A stretch of 64,000 bases of DNA from Luscinia megarhynchos (lineage: Eukaryota > Chordata > Aves > Passeriformes > Turdidae). The position numbers and the translations under genes are program-made. Under the pieces are notes generated by a model. The model saw only the letters and a list, made by a program, of their open reading frames with translations, was not told the origin of the DNA and made no database searches. This document shows, in pieces, positions 12,201-22,000 of this stretch. How positions within the stretch are numbered: position 1 is the stretch's first letter; every line of letters starts with the position of its first letter. The stretch is from contig CM067566.1 in the NCBI GenBank assembly GCA_034336665.1, positions 18,148,330-18,212,329 on the forward strand, in the 5' to 3' direction.

Positions 12201-15200
12201 ATTGAGTATGTTTATTTATGACTCGTGTTCTGGAAGACATTATAGAATATTTTAAAGAAAATGCTATTGAATGAAAATCGTGCACAATGCCCAATATTTT
12301 TTCTCCCAAGTATTGTTTTTTTCTTTCATTTAAAAATCTATTAGTGAACAGCTTGATTGAGAAATGCAGCGGATGAACAGCATTAGAGACCAAAGTCCAG
12401 GCTCTGTTTCTAGATGTATAATCATTAGCTGTTAGAAATGTAATGTTCCCATCCTCAAAAGATAGCACTGAAGTGCTGATATTGTGATTACCTGCTCTGG
12501 CACAGGGCCTGTATATTCCTTCTAAAGTAAGTTGAGAAAAGTTTGTAGTAATTAATGATCTTATCCTGTTATGCTGCCTAACCCTCTCTTCAGAAGGATA
12601 AGGCAGCCTTGAATAGTGGTGGTTTTCTCTCCTTCCCTATGTTGTCCAGGCATTTTTGTCAGCCTGGATCCATTGAGTGCAAATGTTAGGGTTTTTTCCA
12701 CCAGGCTGCTTTAGGTTCATACTCTAATGGAGAGATAAGAAGCTGTAGCCTAGAAAAGCAGTCCTGGCACAGATCTCAGGCTGTGGTTGAAGTAAGGGTT
12801 CACAGAAATAAAGAAGGGAACAAAGTGGTCCCCATGCTGTCTTCTCCTGGGCAAAGAACAATGCCTGAATTAAAAGACAAGGGGTAGAAAGCAAACAGCT
12901 TACCACTACCGCTTATTTAATTTGGGATCTGCTCTGTGTTCCTCTGTGTCTTCCCAAACAATTAAGTCCTCACTTCTCAGCTCTCTCCATTAATTTGCAG
13001 ACTTAGGGGATATTTGTGCCTAGTTTCCCTAATCAGTGTAATTAGTTGTTCTCTGCAAGAGCTAACAAGCGAATTTTTAGGAGATAATCTGCTTGGAACT
13101 AGTTAGAACAAAAAACTTGGTTCTCCCAGGATAGTCTTCAGAGCTTTCTGAAGACCTGATCCATGTAGTGGGTTCCTGGTTGCTGAAACCAAGGCTCTCA
13201 AAACCCCAGAAGGTTTTGTGTTAGCATTTCTGGTACCCAATTGTATCATAACAAACACGCTAACCTGGGTCAAGACAAGTGTCTACCTAGTCTAGTACCC
13301 ATCTCAAAGTGTATCCAGTGGTGCAAGGCTGTAAAAGCAGCACAGCAAACAGGATAAATCAAAGTGGTAGAACTGACCCCAAATCATCATTTGAGCCCCA
13401 ATATGCAAACAGAGTATCTGCTGCTGTATGAAGGGTTACAGAGTGGCACGAGAACACAGCAACAAGGCACTCCCTTACTTGGTGCAAGAAAGAGCAGTTT
13501 CTTGAAGAAAGCCATGGCTTAAATAAGATAGTTTGTGAAAAACAAAAAACCAGACAGTTCATTGGTGAGAGAAAGAGACACCTGTGAGAGAAAGAGACAC
13601 CTCTTGTCCCTGGCTTTCCCACGGACCCAGCAGGTGTTTATCTCCTGCTATGATTCTTTCTCTTATGTTTACAGTAAAGTCTCTAGCCTGGGAAACATCC
13701 TGGCTGGAGCTGAGAAAGTTTCATGGCCTGAGAAAAAGACTCAGAACCTGAGAAAAAGCCTGGCAAACTCTGCCTGGGCCTTCAGTGGTGTCCACATGTA
13801 TCTACAATTTTAAGTGCTTAACAGTCTTCACTGCAGTGTTACTGCCACATAGATCACTCTGTTATGCTAACAGCAATGTTTTCTCCCTCAATTTTTCAGA
13901 TTTTCCATTTCCTTTTACTTGGCTTGCTGGATACCTGGCTATGCTTGCAGGGGCTGGTATGACCTTCATTGTCCAAAGCAGTTCTGTTTTCACATCTGCT
14001 ATTACACCCCTTGTTGGTAAGTTGTAAATACCGTGCTCTTTATCCCCATGTTTTATCTCCTCCATCATTCTGAAACCAACTCAGGCATGTTTCTCTTCTC
14101 ATAGGCATTGGTGTTATAAGCATTGAGCGCTCTTACCCCCTCACCTTAGGAGCCAACATTGGCACAACCACAACAGCTATTCTTGCAGCTTTAGCAAGTC
14201 CAGGGAGTACATTAAAATATTCATTACAGGTCAGTATAAAACAATGCTTTCTTGACTTCATTTGTAACTTTTCTGAAGAAAAACCTGACAAAATTGGCTG
14301 TGATACAGTGTAAAAAATACACTGTTCATGCTGTGCTTGATTTTGTATGTGCTATTAATGACAATGCATTCACTTCAACTGCTAGAGCAAAAAGGTTGCA
14401 TTAAGAATTCTTAGAATGTCAATATATAGCTAATCTTTCTTTCACAAGTTGCCTTGTTCTACCTTGATTCAGAACTGAGACAGGGGAGGCCACTTGACCC
14501 CTGAGAGTGGGGTCTCTGCTGCTTGGAGTTCAGTGCCCACATACTGAGAACCCTCTGGGGTGACTGATTTCTCTAAGCTCTCTTCTCAGGACCCTAAGTC
14601 AGTTCATGAAGTGTACAGGGACTCCTGTAACCTAAGTGAAGGTTGCACAGTCCTTAAGCTGGCAAGCTCTCTATCTAGCCAAGTGAGCATCGTGGCATCA
14701 ATTTCTCTCATTGTAAATGTAACTTGAGTGGATTTTATTAATTTCTTTTTGCCTCAAACTATTTGAAAATTTGGAAGCCTGGATTTGGCCTCCCATTTTC
14801 CACCCAGTAAAGAACCTGGCAGCAGATAACTTTTGAATGAATGCTTTACATCAGAGTGAAAAGATAATGACGTTTCCTTGGTGAATAGGCTGAATGTCTT
14901 TACTAGCTAAAATAAATCAAGAAAATTACAGAAGTCATTTTATTGTCCTCAGGCAACAGATGTAATCATGAGAAGATGCTATCTTGATAAAGCTCAGATT
15001 TCATGATAACTTGCTAGTTTTATAAAGTCCTTTATAAATAAACCCTGTACTTTTATATTTACTTTATTCTGATAACAGTTACAAAATTAAAATAGGATAA
15101 GGTGAGCAGGGAATGTACTGTTTTGTTCAATATATGCTTATTCGGTCTAAGTGACTCTTGTAATCTTTAGTTTATCTGTGCCTCTAATGCTAATTTGTGT

Positions 15201-16105
15201 TGAAAAATTTTTGAAGTATATGAACCAAAGGATTGTAAAGACCCAAAGACAAAGTCCCCTTCCAGGAATCTCCTCAGTGCCCTGTAAGCTTATAGCTAAT
15301 TTCTGTAAAAATCCAATTTGTACCATTAAAATTTTCTCTGTAGCCTGTGTGCAATACCAAATTTACATTTCCCATGTTTTCATTGAAAATTTATGGATGC
15401 AGAACCCAATGGTTCCCACAGCTTACTGACAGCAGTACTATTTCCTGAGAGCTGGAAGTAATTAGCACGTGGGTAGGAGCATTTAATGGCATTTTAGCTA
15501 ATGAACTTCTCTTATGTTTTTGCTTTCAGATTGCCTTGTGCCACTTTTTCTTCAATGTCTCTGGGATTATTCTGTTTTATCCGATACCTTATACCCGCCT
15601 GCCAATCCGCATGAGCAAGACTTTGGGGAATATAACAGCCCAGTACAGATGGTTTGCTATATTTTACCTTCTCCTCTGTTTCTTTCTTTTGCCTTTGTTT
15701 GTATTTGCTCTGTCACTGGCAGGCTGGGCAGTCCTTTTGGGTGTTTGCCTTCCCCTGTTTCTTCTTTTTATTGCTGTGGTTGTAATTAATGTTATGCAGA
15801 AAAGGCGACCGCATTCACTGCCTGAGAAGCTCCAAAACTGGGATTTCCTACCTGTCTGGATGCACTCCCTAGAGCCCTGGGACAATATAATTATGTCTTC
15901 ACTTGCTTTTTGTGGGAAACACTGCTGTGGCTTCTGCAAGTGTTGCAAAGTCAATACTGAACAGGAGGGTGCCAAAGACAACCAGTTAAAAACTATGGAA
16001 GTTTATGAAAACACCATGGCAATGGCTGATGAAGAAAGAGGTGGAAGAAGGGCACCAGCTGTAGCTTGTGTTGACAAAACAGGCACAAACAACACAGCCT
16101 TATAG
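4023..16105 (+). CDS. SLC34A2: SLC34A2, sodium-dependent phosphate transport protein 2B (NaPi-IIb), complete coding region in 12 exons
   Basis: This gene encodes the type IIb sodium/phosphate cotransporter of apical epithelial membranes (intestine and lung in mammals). Exons 4023-4128, 4231-4365, 4834-4962, 5852-5995, 6657-6768, 7855-8050, 8767-8862, 11134-11254, 11985-12152, 13900-14016, 14105-14229 and 15530-16105 all have GT-AG borders and join in frame into 674 residues; the human protein is about 690. Both inverted-repeat QSSS motifs of the family are present (Q155-S158 and Q428-S431). Residues A212, A214 and D218 in FAGATIHD match the Ala-Ala-Asp set that marks electrogenic IIa/IIb carriers. 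The extracellular loop between them has six N-glycosylation sequons (N292, N305, N310, N318, N330, N337) and four cysteines (C300, C319, C325, C347). The protein ends in TAL, a PDZ-binding type tail. The start ATG has A at -3 and G at +4, and the first residues MAPWPE match the family. No frameshift or stop is seen. Exon joins were deduced by eye from homology, without a transcript. Confidence 0.97.
4231..4365 (+). CDS. SLC34A2: SLC34A2 coding exon 2
   Basis: It continues the cytosolic N-terminus and includes the family segment [16 protein letters not shown]. Acceptor is CACCAG at 4225-4230 and donor TCAG|GTAGCC. Phase 1 at both ends. Confidence 0.95.
4834..4962 (+). CDS. SLC34A2: SLC34A2 coding exon 3
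   Basis: It encodes the first membrane segment, a run of hydrophobic residues ending [15 protein letters not shown], which is strongly conserved in type II phosphate carriers. Acceptor TTTTGCAG, donor GGAG|GTATGA. Confidence 0.96.
5852..5995 (+). CDS. SLC34A2: SLC34A2 coding exon 4, first QSSS repeat
   Basis: It encodes [20 protein letters not shown] and the rest of the first QSSSTS motif (Q155-S160), part of the sodium and phosphate binding core. Donor is ACAT|GTGAGT, phase 1. Confidence 0.96.
6201..6258. repeat. Pure (AGT)n trinucleotide microsatellite, about 19 units
   Basis: An uninterrupted AGT run lies in the intron between SLC34A2 coding exons 4 and 5. It is preceded by a short AAT run and followed by another AAT. 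Its purity suggests a young, probably length-variable locus. Open frames across it encode only poly-Thr or poly-Leu and are not genes. Confidence 0.97.
6657..6768 (+). CDS. SLC34A2: SLC34A2 coding exon 5
   Basis: It encodes the core segment containing [19 protein letters not shown], which is near-invariant in the family. Acceptor TTTCCAG, donor GAAG|GTATTG, ending in phase 2. Confidence 0.96.
7855..8050 (+). CDS. SLC34A2: SLC34A2 coding exon 6, electrogenicity residues
   Basis: It begins with [16 protein letters not shown]212, A214 and D218 correspond to the residues whose replacement by Ser, Ser and Gly accompanies electroneutral transport in type IIc. The exon ends in phase 0 at GAG|GTAAGC after a segment rich in acidic residues. 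Confidence 0.96.
8767..8862 (+). CDS. SLC34A2: SLC34A2 coding exon 7, start of the large extracellular loop
   Basis: It encodes 32 residues including [10 protein letters not shown] with the first loop sequon (N292) and C300. The last codon pair, Asn-Val, makes a second sequon (N305) with the Thr that opens the next exon. Donor GTG|GTGAGT. Confidence 0.93.
11134..11254 (+). CDS. SLC34A2: SLC34A2 coding exon 8, glycosylated extracellular loop
   Basis: It encodes the loop segment with sequons at N310, N318, N330 and N337 and cysteines C319 and C325; C347 is split across the next junction. A second in-frame AG at 11141-11142 would drop only three codons; I chose the upstream acceptor because it keeps the human loop length. 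It follows the longest intron of the gene (2,271 nt). Confidence 0.9.
11324..11360. repeat. Short tandem duplication in an SLC34A2 intron
   Basis: The unit CCAGAGGTGCATCC occurs twice within about 35 bases, followed by a CA/CG-rich tract with ACACAC runs up to about 11415. It is intronic. Confidence 0.7.
11985..12152 (+). CDS. SLC34A2: SLC34A2 coding exon 9
   Basis: It encodes CQHIFVN, then a long hydrophobic membrane segment, then the cytosolic [15 protein letters not shown] linker. Acceptor TTTTTCAG, donor ACTG|GTAACT. Confidence 0.96.
13565..13602. repeat. Two-copy tandem repeat of about 19 bp in an SLC34A2 intron
   Basis: The unit GTGAGAGAAAGAGACACCT is present twice in direct succession. 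Each copy carries a GTGAGA donor-like sequence, but no exon uses it. Confidence 0.8.
13900..14016 (+). CDS. SLC34A2: SLC34A2 coding exon 10, second QSSS repeat
   Basis: It encodes the second-half core with [17 protein letters not shown] (Q428-S431), the inverted-repeat partner of the motif in coding exon 4. Acceptor TTTTTCAG, donor TTG|GTAAGT. Confidence 0.96.
14105..14229 (+). CDS. SLC34A2: SLC34A2 coding exon 11
   Basis: It encodes [20 protein letters not shown], the counterpart of [11 protein letters not shown] in the first half of the carrier. It ends in phase 0 at CAG|GTCAGT. Confidence 0.96.
15530..16105 (+). CDS. SLC34A2: SLC34A2 last coding exon, C-terminal membrane segments and cytosolic tail
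   Basis: This exon encodes residues 484-674: the last membrane segments, a conserved [10 protein letters not shown] segment, a short cysteine cluster (C-x3-CC-x2-C-x-CC pattern) and an acidic tail ending NTAL. The stop is TAG at 16103-16105. The cysteine cluster has six cysteines, clearly fewer than the long cluster of the human protein. Confidence 0.96.
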   Translation: MALCHFFFNVSGIILFYPIPYTRLPIRMSKTLGNITAQYRWFAIFYLLLCFFLLPLFVFALSLAGWAVLLGVCLPLFLLFIAVVVINVMQKRRPHSLPEKLQNWDFLPVWMHSLEPWDNIIMSSLAFCGKHCCGFCKCCKVNTEQEGAKDNQLKTMEVYENTMAMADEERGGRRAPAVACVDKTGTNNTAL

Positions 16106-16516
16106 TACTGGATCCATGCATATTAGCAGAGATACAGCACAGGACAGCCAGGCTCATCAAAACACCTTGGACCTTGCACTGAGGACAGAGTGAACATTTT
16201 TTTAGGTTTCTGAAGCCAGTGATACATCACTCAACAAGGAAGGGAGTCAAACAAGCTTGACAGAGTCCCTAGAAAATCTATGCTCAGTTGCAAAGCTAAT
16301 GACAGATTTGTTCACAGAGGATCTACTGTGTGGTACCTTCCTCCAATGCTATCAGTAGCAAACAAAAGAAATCCTGATGTAGTCCCATGAAGAGAGGGAT
16401 GAAAGAAGTGGCAATCAATTCAAACTTAAAAAACCTATAAGCACTTGTAGAACACCCTTTCTGACCTACTGACTCAGCAGAAATTACTTCTTAGTACATA
16501 AAAAGCCCTTGAAATT

Positions 16517-16568
16517 AAAAAAAAAAAAAAAAAAAGCAAAAAAGGGGAGAAAAGAAAAAAAGGGGGGA
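16517..16568. repeat. A-run and purine-rich low-complexity tract
   Basis: Nineteen consecutive A (16517-16535) are followed by mixed A/G sequence, all inside the SLC34A2 3' UTR. No LINE or SINE body is recognisable next to it, so a retrotransposon tail is not supported. Confidence 0.8.
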
Positions 16569-17263
16569 GAAGATGGAAAGATGGAATCCTAATATTTTTA
16601 TTGGCCTGTCTGCAAGTGGTCAAAATGGAAAACAGTAGCTTTCCTAGAATAGACAAAATCTATTCTATATGAGTGAAGGAAAATGAAATGTGGGGACATC
16701 CTCCAGAAGCTCTTGGAGTCCTACTCTGGCATAAGGAGCTCTCTCTGTCTCCTCTAACAGTGGGGACAAGAGCTATAATCTGTTATCTCAGGCTAAAGAC
16801 CATAAAAGTAATTGCTGCTCCCTCTTCCTGCTGAGTGTTAAGGACGGTGTATGGAGACATTGGGCTGACAGAGCATGTGATTGTGTGGCCATTCCTCTCT
16901 CTAGATGGGCCTCTTCAGTCTTGTTCATCATGTAATGGTGAATCCCACAAGTATGGGCTGCTGCAGGAAAGAGGACAAGTGGCCACGGTAGGAGAGGAGA
17001 GGAGAGAGCTGTGCCAGCCTGGGCTGGTGCCAGGAGATCTGTGTGCAGCTGTGGTTGTTTGCCACAAAAGGAGCTTTCTGAGAAGCAGTGGAGACTGGCT
17101 GTAGACCTGCAACAGAGGGAGCCTGCAGAGCAGATTATGGCTAGCATAGGGCATTTGGTAATGTTTACTGAGAGAAAGGGGTTTTCACTACCCCTTTGTG
17201 CTCTGAGCCACCCTACTTGGAAATAATGTGAATTTTACTGGCAATTGTATGTAGCAAATCCCA

Positions 17264-17269
17264 AATAAA
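17264..17269 (+). promoter_or_regulatory. SLC34A2: Candidate proximal polyadenylation signal AATAAA of SLC34A2
   Basis: This canonical hexamer lies about 1.16 kb after the stop and would give a shorter 3' UTR if used. It is supported only by the hexamer. Confidence 0.25.
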
Positions 17270-19029
17270 ATCCATAAGGAGTGTAGTCACTACAATGTCT
17301 AACAAATCCATGGATAGTGCAATACTTGGTAGGAAGCTGGTTGTGCTCAAATTTTTACCTTATTGATGTTTTAGTAAATGCTTGTGAGACTGCTCTGAAT
17401 CATGGGCTGACAGAAGGCATAATTTCAAAGTCAGAAGAAGAACATTTCAAATATACACTCAGTACCTCTGCTGGTTTTCAGCAGCTTAGATATTAGTGAG
17501 TATGGGACAATATCTGAAGCCCAATCACTAAGGTTCGAAAAAAAATTAGGTGGCTGAGTTTAGACCAAGTGTCATCTAAAGCCCATTTAAATAATTGAAT
17601 ATTAAATTAAATGTGTAATGAAAATGCTGAGAAGACCCTTAGTGTAACAAAGCCACTCAGTGCTGCTAGAACACAATTACTTCTGAATAGTTGTTTTCTG
17701 CAGAGCTTGGAATTCAGTAGGTTAAATTCAGCAATCAGGTAAAGACATACATTTTAGAAGTGAAAATTGATTTCATTAACTTTTTTAAACTAACATTAAA
17801 CTGGCAAATTACGTGTTTGCAAATTGCATTGAAACTGAGTTTCTAACTATTTCTGTAATTGTGAGCCAGTGACAAAATGCTTAGAATCAGAGTGAATTTC
17901 CAAAACCATCAAGTTTTGATATAGTTCTGCTCTTTTGGAGCATAGCACCAAACAGCAGAATTATGTCAAATGTTCTTTTTAGAGTTATTTTCCTTATGCT
18001 TCATATAGCTGAAACAGAATTTTGTCATCATCTCATTTTTAAAGTGGAATTTTTATATTTCCAATAATTGTTGTTTGTTTTATTCTCACAATTCTGGATG
18101 GTTTTTGAATCTGTTTCTTTAGATCCCTGTGAGCATTTCCTATGCCCTGTTTCTTTGGGAAAAATATGAGAAAAATATCCAGAATTGTTTTCAAGTTATC
18201 TTACGTTTCCATTGACCACCCATTGAAAGAGGAAACGTTTTAGTCTGCTTTCACTCATTTCCTCAATAACATGCACCTTATTTTGCTTCTTGAAGTAAAG
18301 CCATCAAGAGCAGTGATAATAACTGTGGGAAAGCAATTCTTAGGAAAGAATCAGGGTAACAATTGTCAGGCATATCAGAACTTTATGGTTCCTCTTTGTA
18401 ATGTCTTCCCTTTGATCTCTTCTCCTTAATTCAGGCCATACCATGCCACTGTGTTAAGCAGATTCCAACAAATATTTCTGTTTAATACAGCATGATATGT
18501 CCTGGTACACTCACCCCCACACTCTTACTAAAAGATATTTACACTTTATTTATAATTGTTTGAGTGTACAGAATTTTTCATAACTTATAGAGAAAAAGGC
18601 TCGTGATTGTGTTATATATTACATATTTGAAAACTATGCAATGTTTATCTATAAAAATGTAAAAAGGAACTACTGTATATTTTGTAATATAACTTTTCAA
18701 TTGTTTGTAACTGTGTATACTGTGTATTATGGGGACTGTAGGCTCCATCAACAGGTTACTTAAAGATTGTTAGTAATGCAGAGACAGATTTCTTAAAGAC
18801 GAAAAACAACAATAGACTTTCATAATATGGCTTAATGCACAAGGATATTAAACACTATGTTTCTAAAAGATTTGAATTTTCTGTAATGAGAAATTTTGGA
18901 AATACATGTTTCTAAAATACTTTTTTAAACTCTTAAACACTTTATCTTTTAACTGTTTCAAGGGCAGTATATGTCTTTATACTTTGTCATGAATGTACAT
19001 CTTGTCTGTCCTCATGCATTGAATGTAAA

Positions 19030-19035
19030 AATAAA
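19030..19035 (+). promoter_or_regulatory. SLC34A2: Candidate distal polyadenylation signal AATAAA of SLC34A2
   Basis: This canonical hexamer is followed at short distance by an A-run and T-rich sequence. It lies at the end of the long 3' UTR-like region, and the position fits a transcript with a UTR of nearly 3 kb. A cleavage site was not observed. Confidence 0.5.
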
Positions 19036-19050
19036 GAGAAGTTTAAAAAA

Positions 19051-22000
19051 AAATTTCGTAATATCTATTTATATACATATCATGGAATCTCACAGAAAAA
19101 AAAGTATTCAAACAAGTTCTAGCTTGAGCCAATGCAATGTGCTAGAAATGAGAAGGGTTTTTTACCACTGAGCACTAAAGAAAATCACCTGTGAGTGAGA
19201 GATTTTCATTATGGAGAAAAATAAAAATAATTGCTCAGTGCAACTGTGTGGGTCAAGGTATCTTCTGGCAGAGTGCTACAGACTGTCCTTAGTGAAGGCA
19301 AGCATGTAAGAGCAAAGCCAATGCTATTGTGGCAACAGGATGCATGACGAGTCACCACAAATTATCCTTGTCATGTCCTAGGCTCAGATTCTGCCTGCAT
19401 CCTCTGGCAAACAAATGCTCCTTATACCCTGTGACCTGAGTGATGTCCAGCTTATAAATGGCAAAAATATCCATTTTGTTTTTTAATCACACATGACCCA
19501 TGGAGCTTAAAATTATCCATAGAGAAATAAAAAGTGCTCTTTAAATGTGTTAAAGAGTATAAAAAATGTTATTAGGTGTCCTAATTATGAGCTCAACAGT
19601 AGCTGAGGAACCAGCCTCAAATCACCTCTCATACCCAAATTACACCATGCTTTGTTGAAGTGAAGCTAGCAGAAGCATTTCTTATAACACAAATAATTAT
19701 GAACTAAAGTGTAAACTGGCTTATTCTGAAAGGTAAGCACCCTAGGCCCAAGATTTAAAACTTAGACCTTCTTACACTCATGCATAAATACTGTAATTCA
19801 CCATCTTCCATGTCTGTCTGTCTGCTGGGACTCAAAGCACAGCCAGGATACAGGCACACACTGTGCCACCCACCTTTCCATTTCCAAACTGCCTGGGACA
19901 AAGTTCAGCAATTCCTATCTCTGTTTAACCAATAGCAGTTAAGTCATGGAGTTCTGCACTCATCAGAATCTTTCAAAATGTGTAAACAATGCTTCAGCTC
20001 ATTGCCTGTTTTCTGTCCTCTTCCCCTCTGCTTGCAACTTAACCCTGTTGTCCACAGCTCCTTTTGGTGCTCCTGTGCTTTTTTAGTCTCTGCTGAAGTG
20101 TCACATTCACTTCCCCCAGCTTCAAACTCTTTATAACACTGAAGTGCACCAGGGGTACCACTGTGCAGCATTCTGGTTAGTCTGAAATGCTGCTGGAATG
20201 CTCCATCATCTCTTCCTTCATCTTGCCATGTGGTGGTGGGCACCCAGCCAGGCCCTCTGGACTGCCACTCGTGCCTTTAGAAAGGCTGATGCACACCAAA
20301 TTATCTGGGGGTGCAGGCTGGTGTGGTACCACTGGCAGCAGCTGAACCAACGCACAATAACAGCACAGGATCTCATCAGGTCCTTTAAAGATAAGTAGTG
20401 GGCAGTGTGAAGCAAAAATTCCACTGTTTCAAGAACTGCATGAGGAAGGATACCACACACAGAGCAGGGAATGCCAGGCCATGTTGGTGTTGCACCATCT
20501 CACTGGGCTGTGCTTCCATGCAAGCACTTTATCTGCACTTGGATGTTTTGTCACTCATGGCCACTCCTGGTGTTGCCACATGCCAGAGGCATGACACTGG
20601 ATGTGTAAACCCACTCATGATGTTTTTACAGAATATTCTTTAGATTGTACTCCCTTTGTGACAATTCTACTATAAAGAAAACACCTGATCCACAAAGAGA
20701 GAACTGAGTGTTCACTTTCCATATTGGATAGTAACCACACTGGTTTAATGGAGTTGTCCCTAAGCAGATTTCCCCTAACAACTGGGATCTGAGTGTTTCA
20801 GCAAGACAAGAGAAGCAGAGCAAAGGCTAGAATTAAACTGTCACAAGCATTGTATCTTACTCAGCAGCTGATGAAATTCCCTAATTGCCATTTACACTTT
20901 TGGTGTATCAATCTTTTTACATGGCTCAACATCTAAGGACACCTTACCATGACATAAACAATCAGGGTAATTACAGGAGCAGATATTTTGCAACCAACAC
21001 CACAGCTGATAGACTGGGGTTTCTTTACACAATGCAAAATGCATAAATTATAGGGCAAAAAATGTGTGGACCAAATGCTGGCCTTGGTGAGGCAATATGT
21101 GGCCATAATTGACATCAGGAAAATTGGTGCTCATGTGAGTGAGGAGAGCATTAAGGCCTATTTTAACTGACTAATGCAATGGCCTCAGGCACTGGATCTC
21201 AAAAGGTTGCCAGCTTGAAGGCTGGCTCTGGTGTTGCTGCATAGAACAAACAAATGATATTGTCTCTTGTTTCTTGCTTCCTGCTGTTATATCATCTGAA
21301 AAAAATATTCTTAAAGATACTTATCAGTGCAATTTCCCTGTCTTCCTCAAAGACTGTGCTCGAGCAGTTTCGAGCACTCCCCAGCAGAGTGGGATGCAGA
21401 GGGGCAGAGCTTCCTTTGGCCTGTGCTTGAGGACAGCTGTGACACAAGGAGTGTTTCTGAAGAAAATGAATGAGCACAATGGCTCAAATTACAGGCTTGT
21501 GTGATGGAAATGAGAAGAAGCTGAGTCTGAGTATATCCTGGGGAAATCTACTTAGCCTGGTTGCTGCATTTGAGCATGTCTACACTGCTCTCAGAGCTGA
21601 CACCTCTATCCATGGACAAGGGAAAGAAGAAATCCCAAGCAGCTCGTTGTGTCTCAGGTGGGACCCCATCTCTGCCTTCAGTCCTCTGTGCCTGTGGCAG
21701 CTCTTCTTCCTTGTCCTCAAAAGTAGAAATGCTGCTAAACCAAGGAATCTCCAAGCTGATGTTCACCCAGCTTGGGAAAAGGAGGGGCAGGGAATGTCAT
21801 TTTCCTTTGTCCCCTCCTTCCATCACATTGCAAGCTTGGGTTGCTGGGGATTGAGGAATCACAGACAGAGCAGGAATGGGGCTGGAGGAACAGAGCTCCA
21901 AAACATGCCAGGACTTCTGGGGGTGGGATGAGGTGGAGCTCATATTGGTGCTGGCTGGCTGGCTGGCTGGACCTGATGGTTAAATGACTGCATGTACATG

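Larger units (their letters stand above)
16106..19050 (+). other. SLC34A2: SLC34A2 3' untranslated region (probable extent)
   Basis: About 2.9 kb of AT-rich non-coding sequence follows the stop with no competing ORF. It is bounded by a canonical polyadenylation signal at 19030-19035. It contains several ATTTA pentamers (for example near 18,550) and a run of 19 A at 16517-16535 that could cause internal oligo-dT priming. The exact 3' end is inferred. Confidence 0.6.

Noticed and set aside
16517..16535. A-run as the tail of a retrogene or SINE
   Set aside because: No element body or target-site duplication is visible beside it.
21470..21931. Plus-strand ORF of 153 codons in the intergenic region
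   Set aside because: No similarity I can recognise, no splice or start context of note, and overlapping frames of similar length; chance ORF is more likely.
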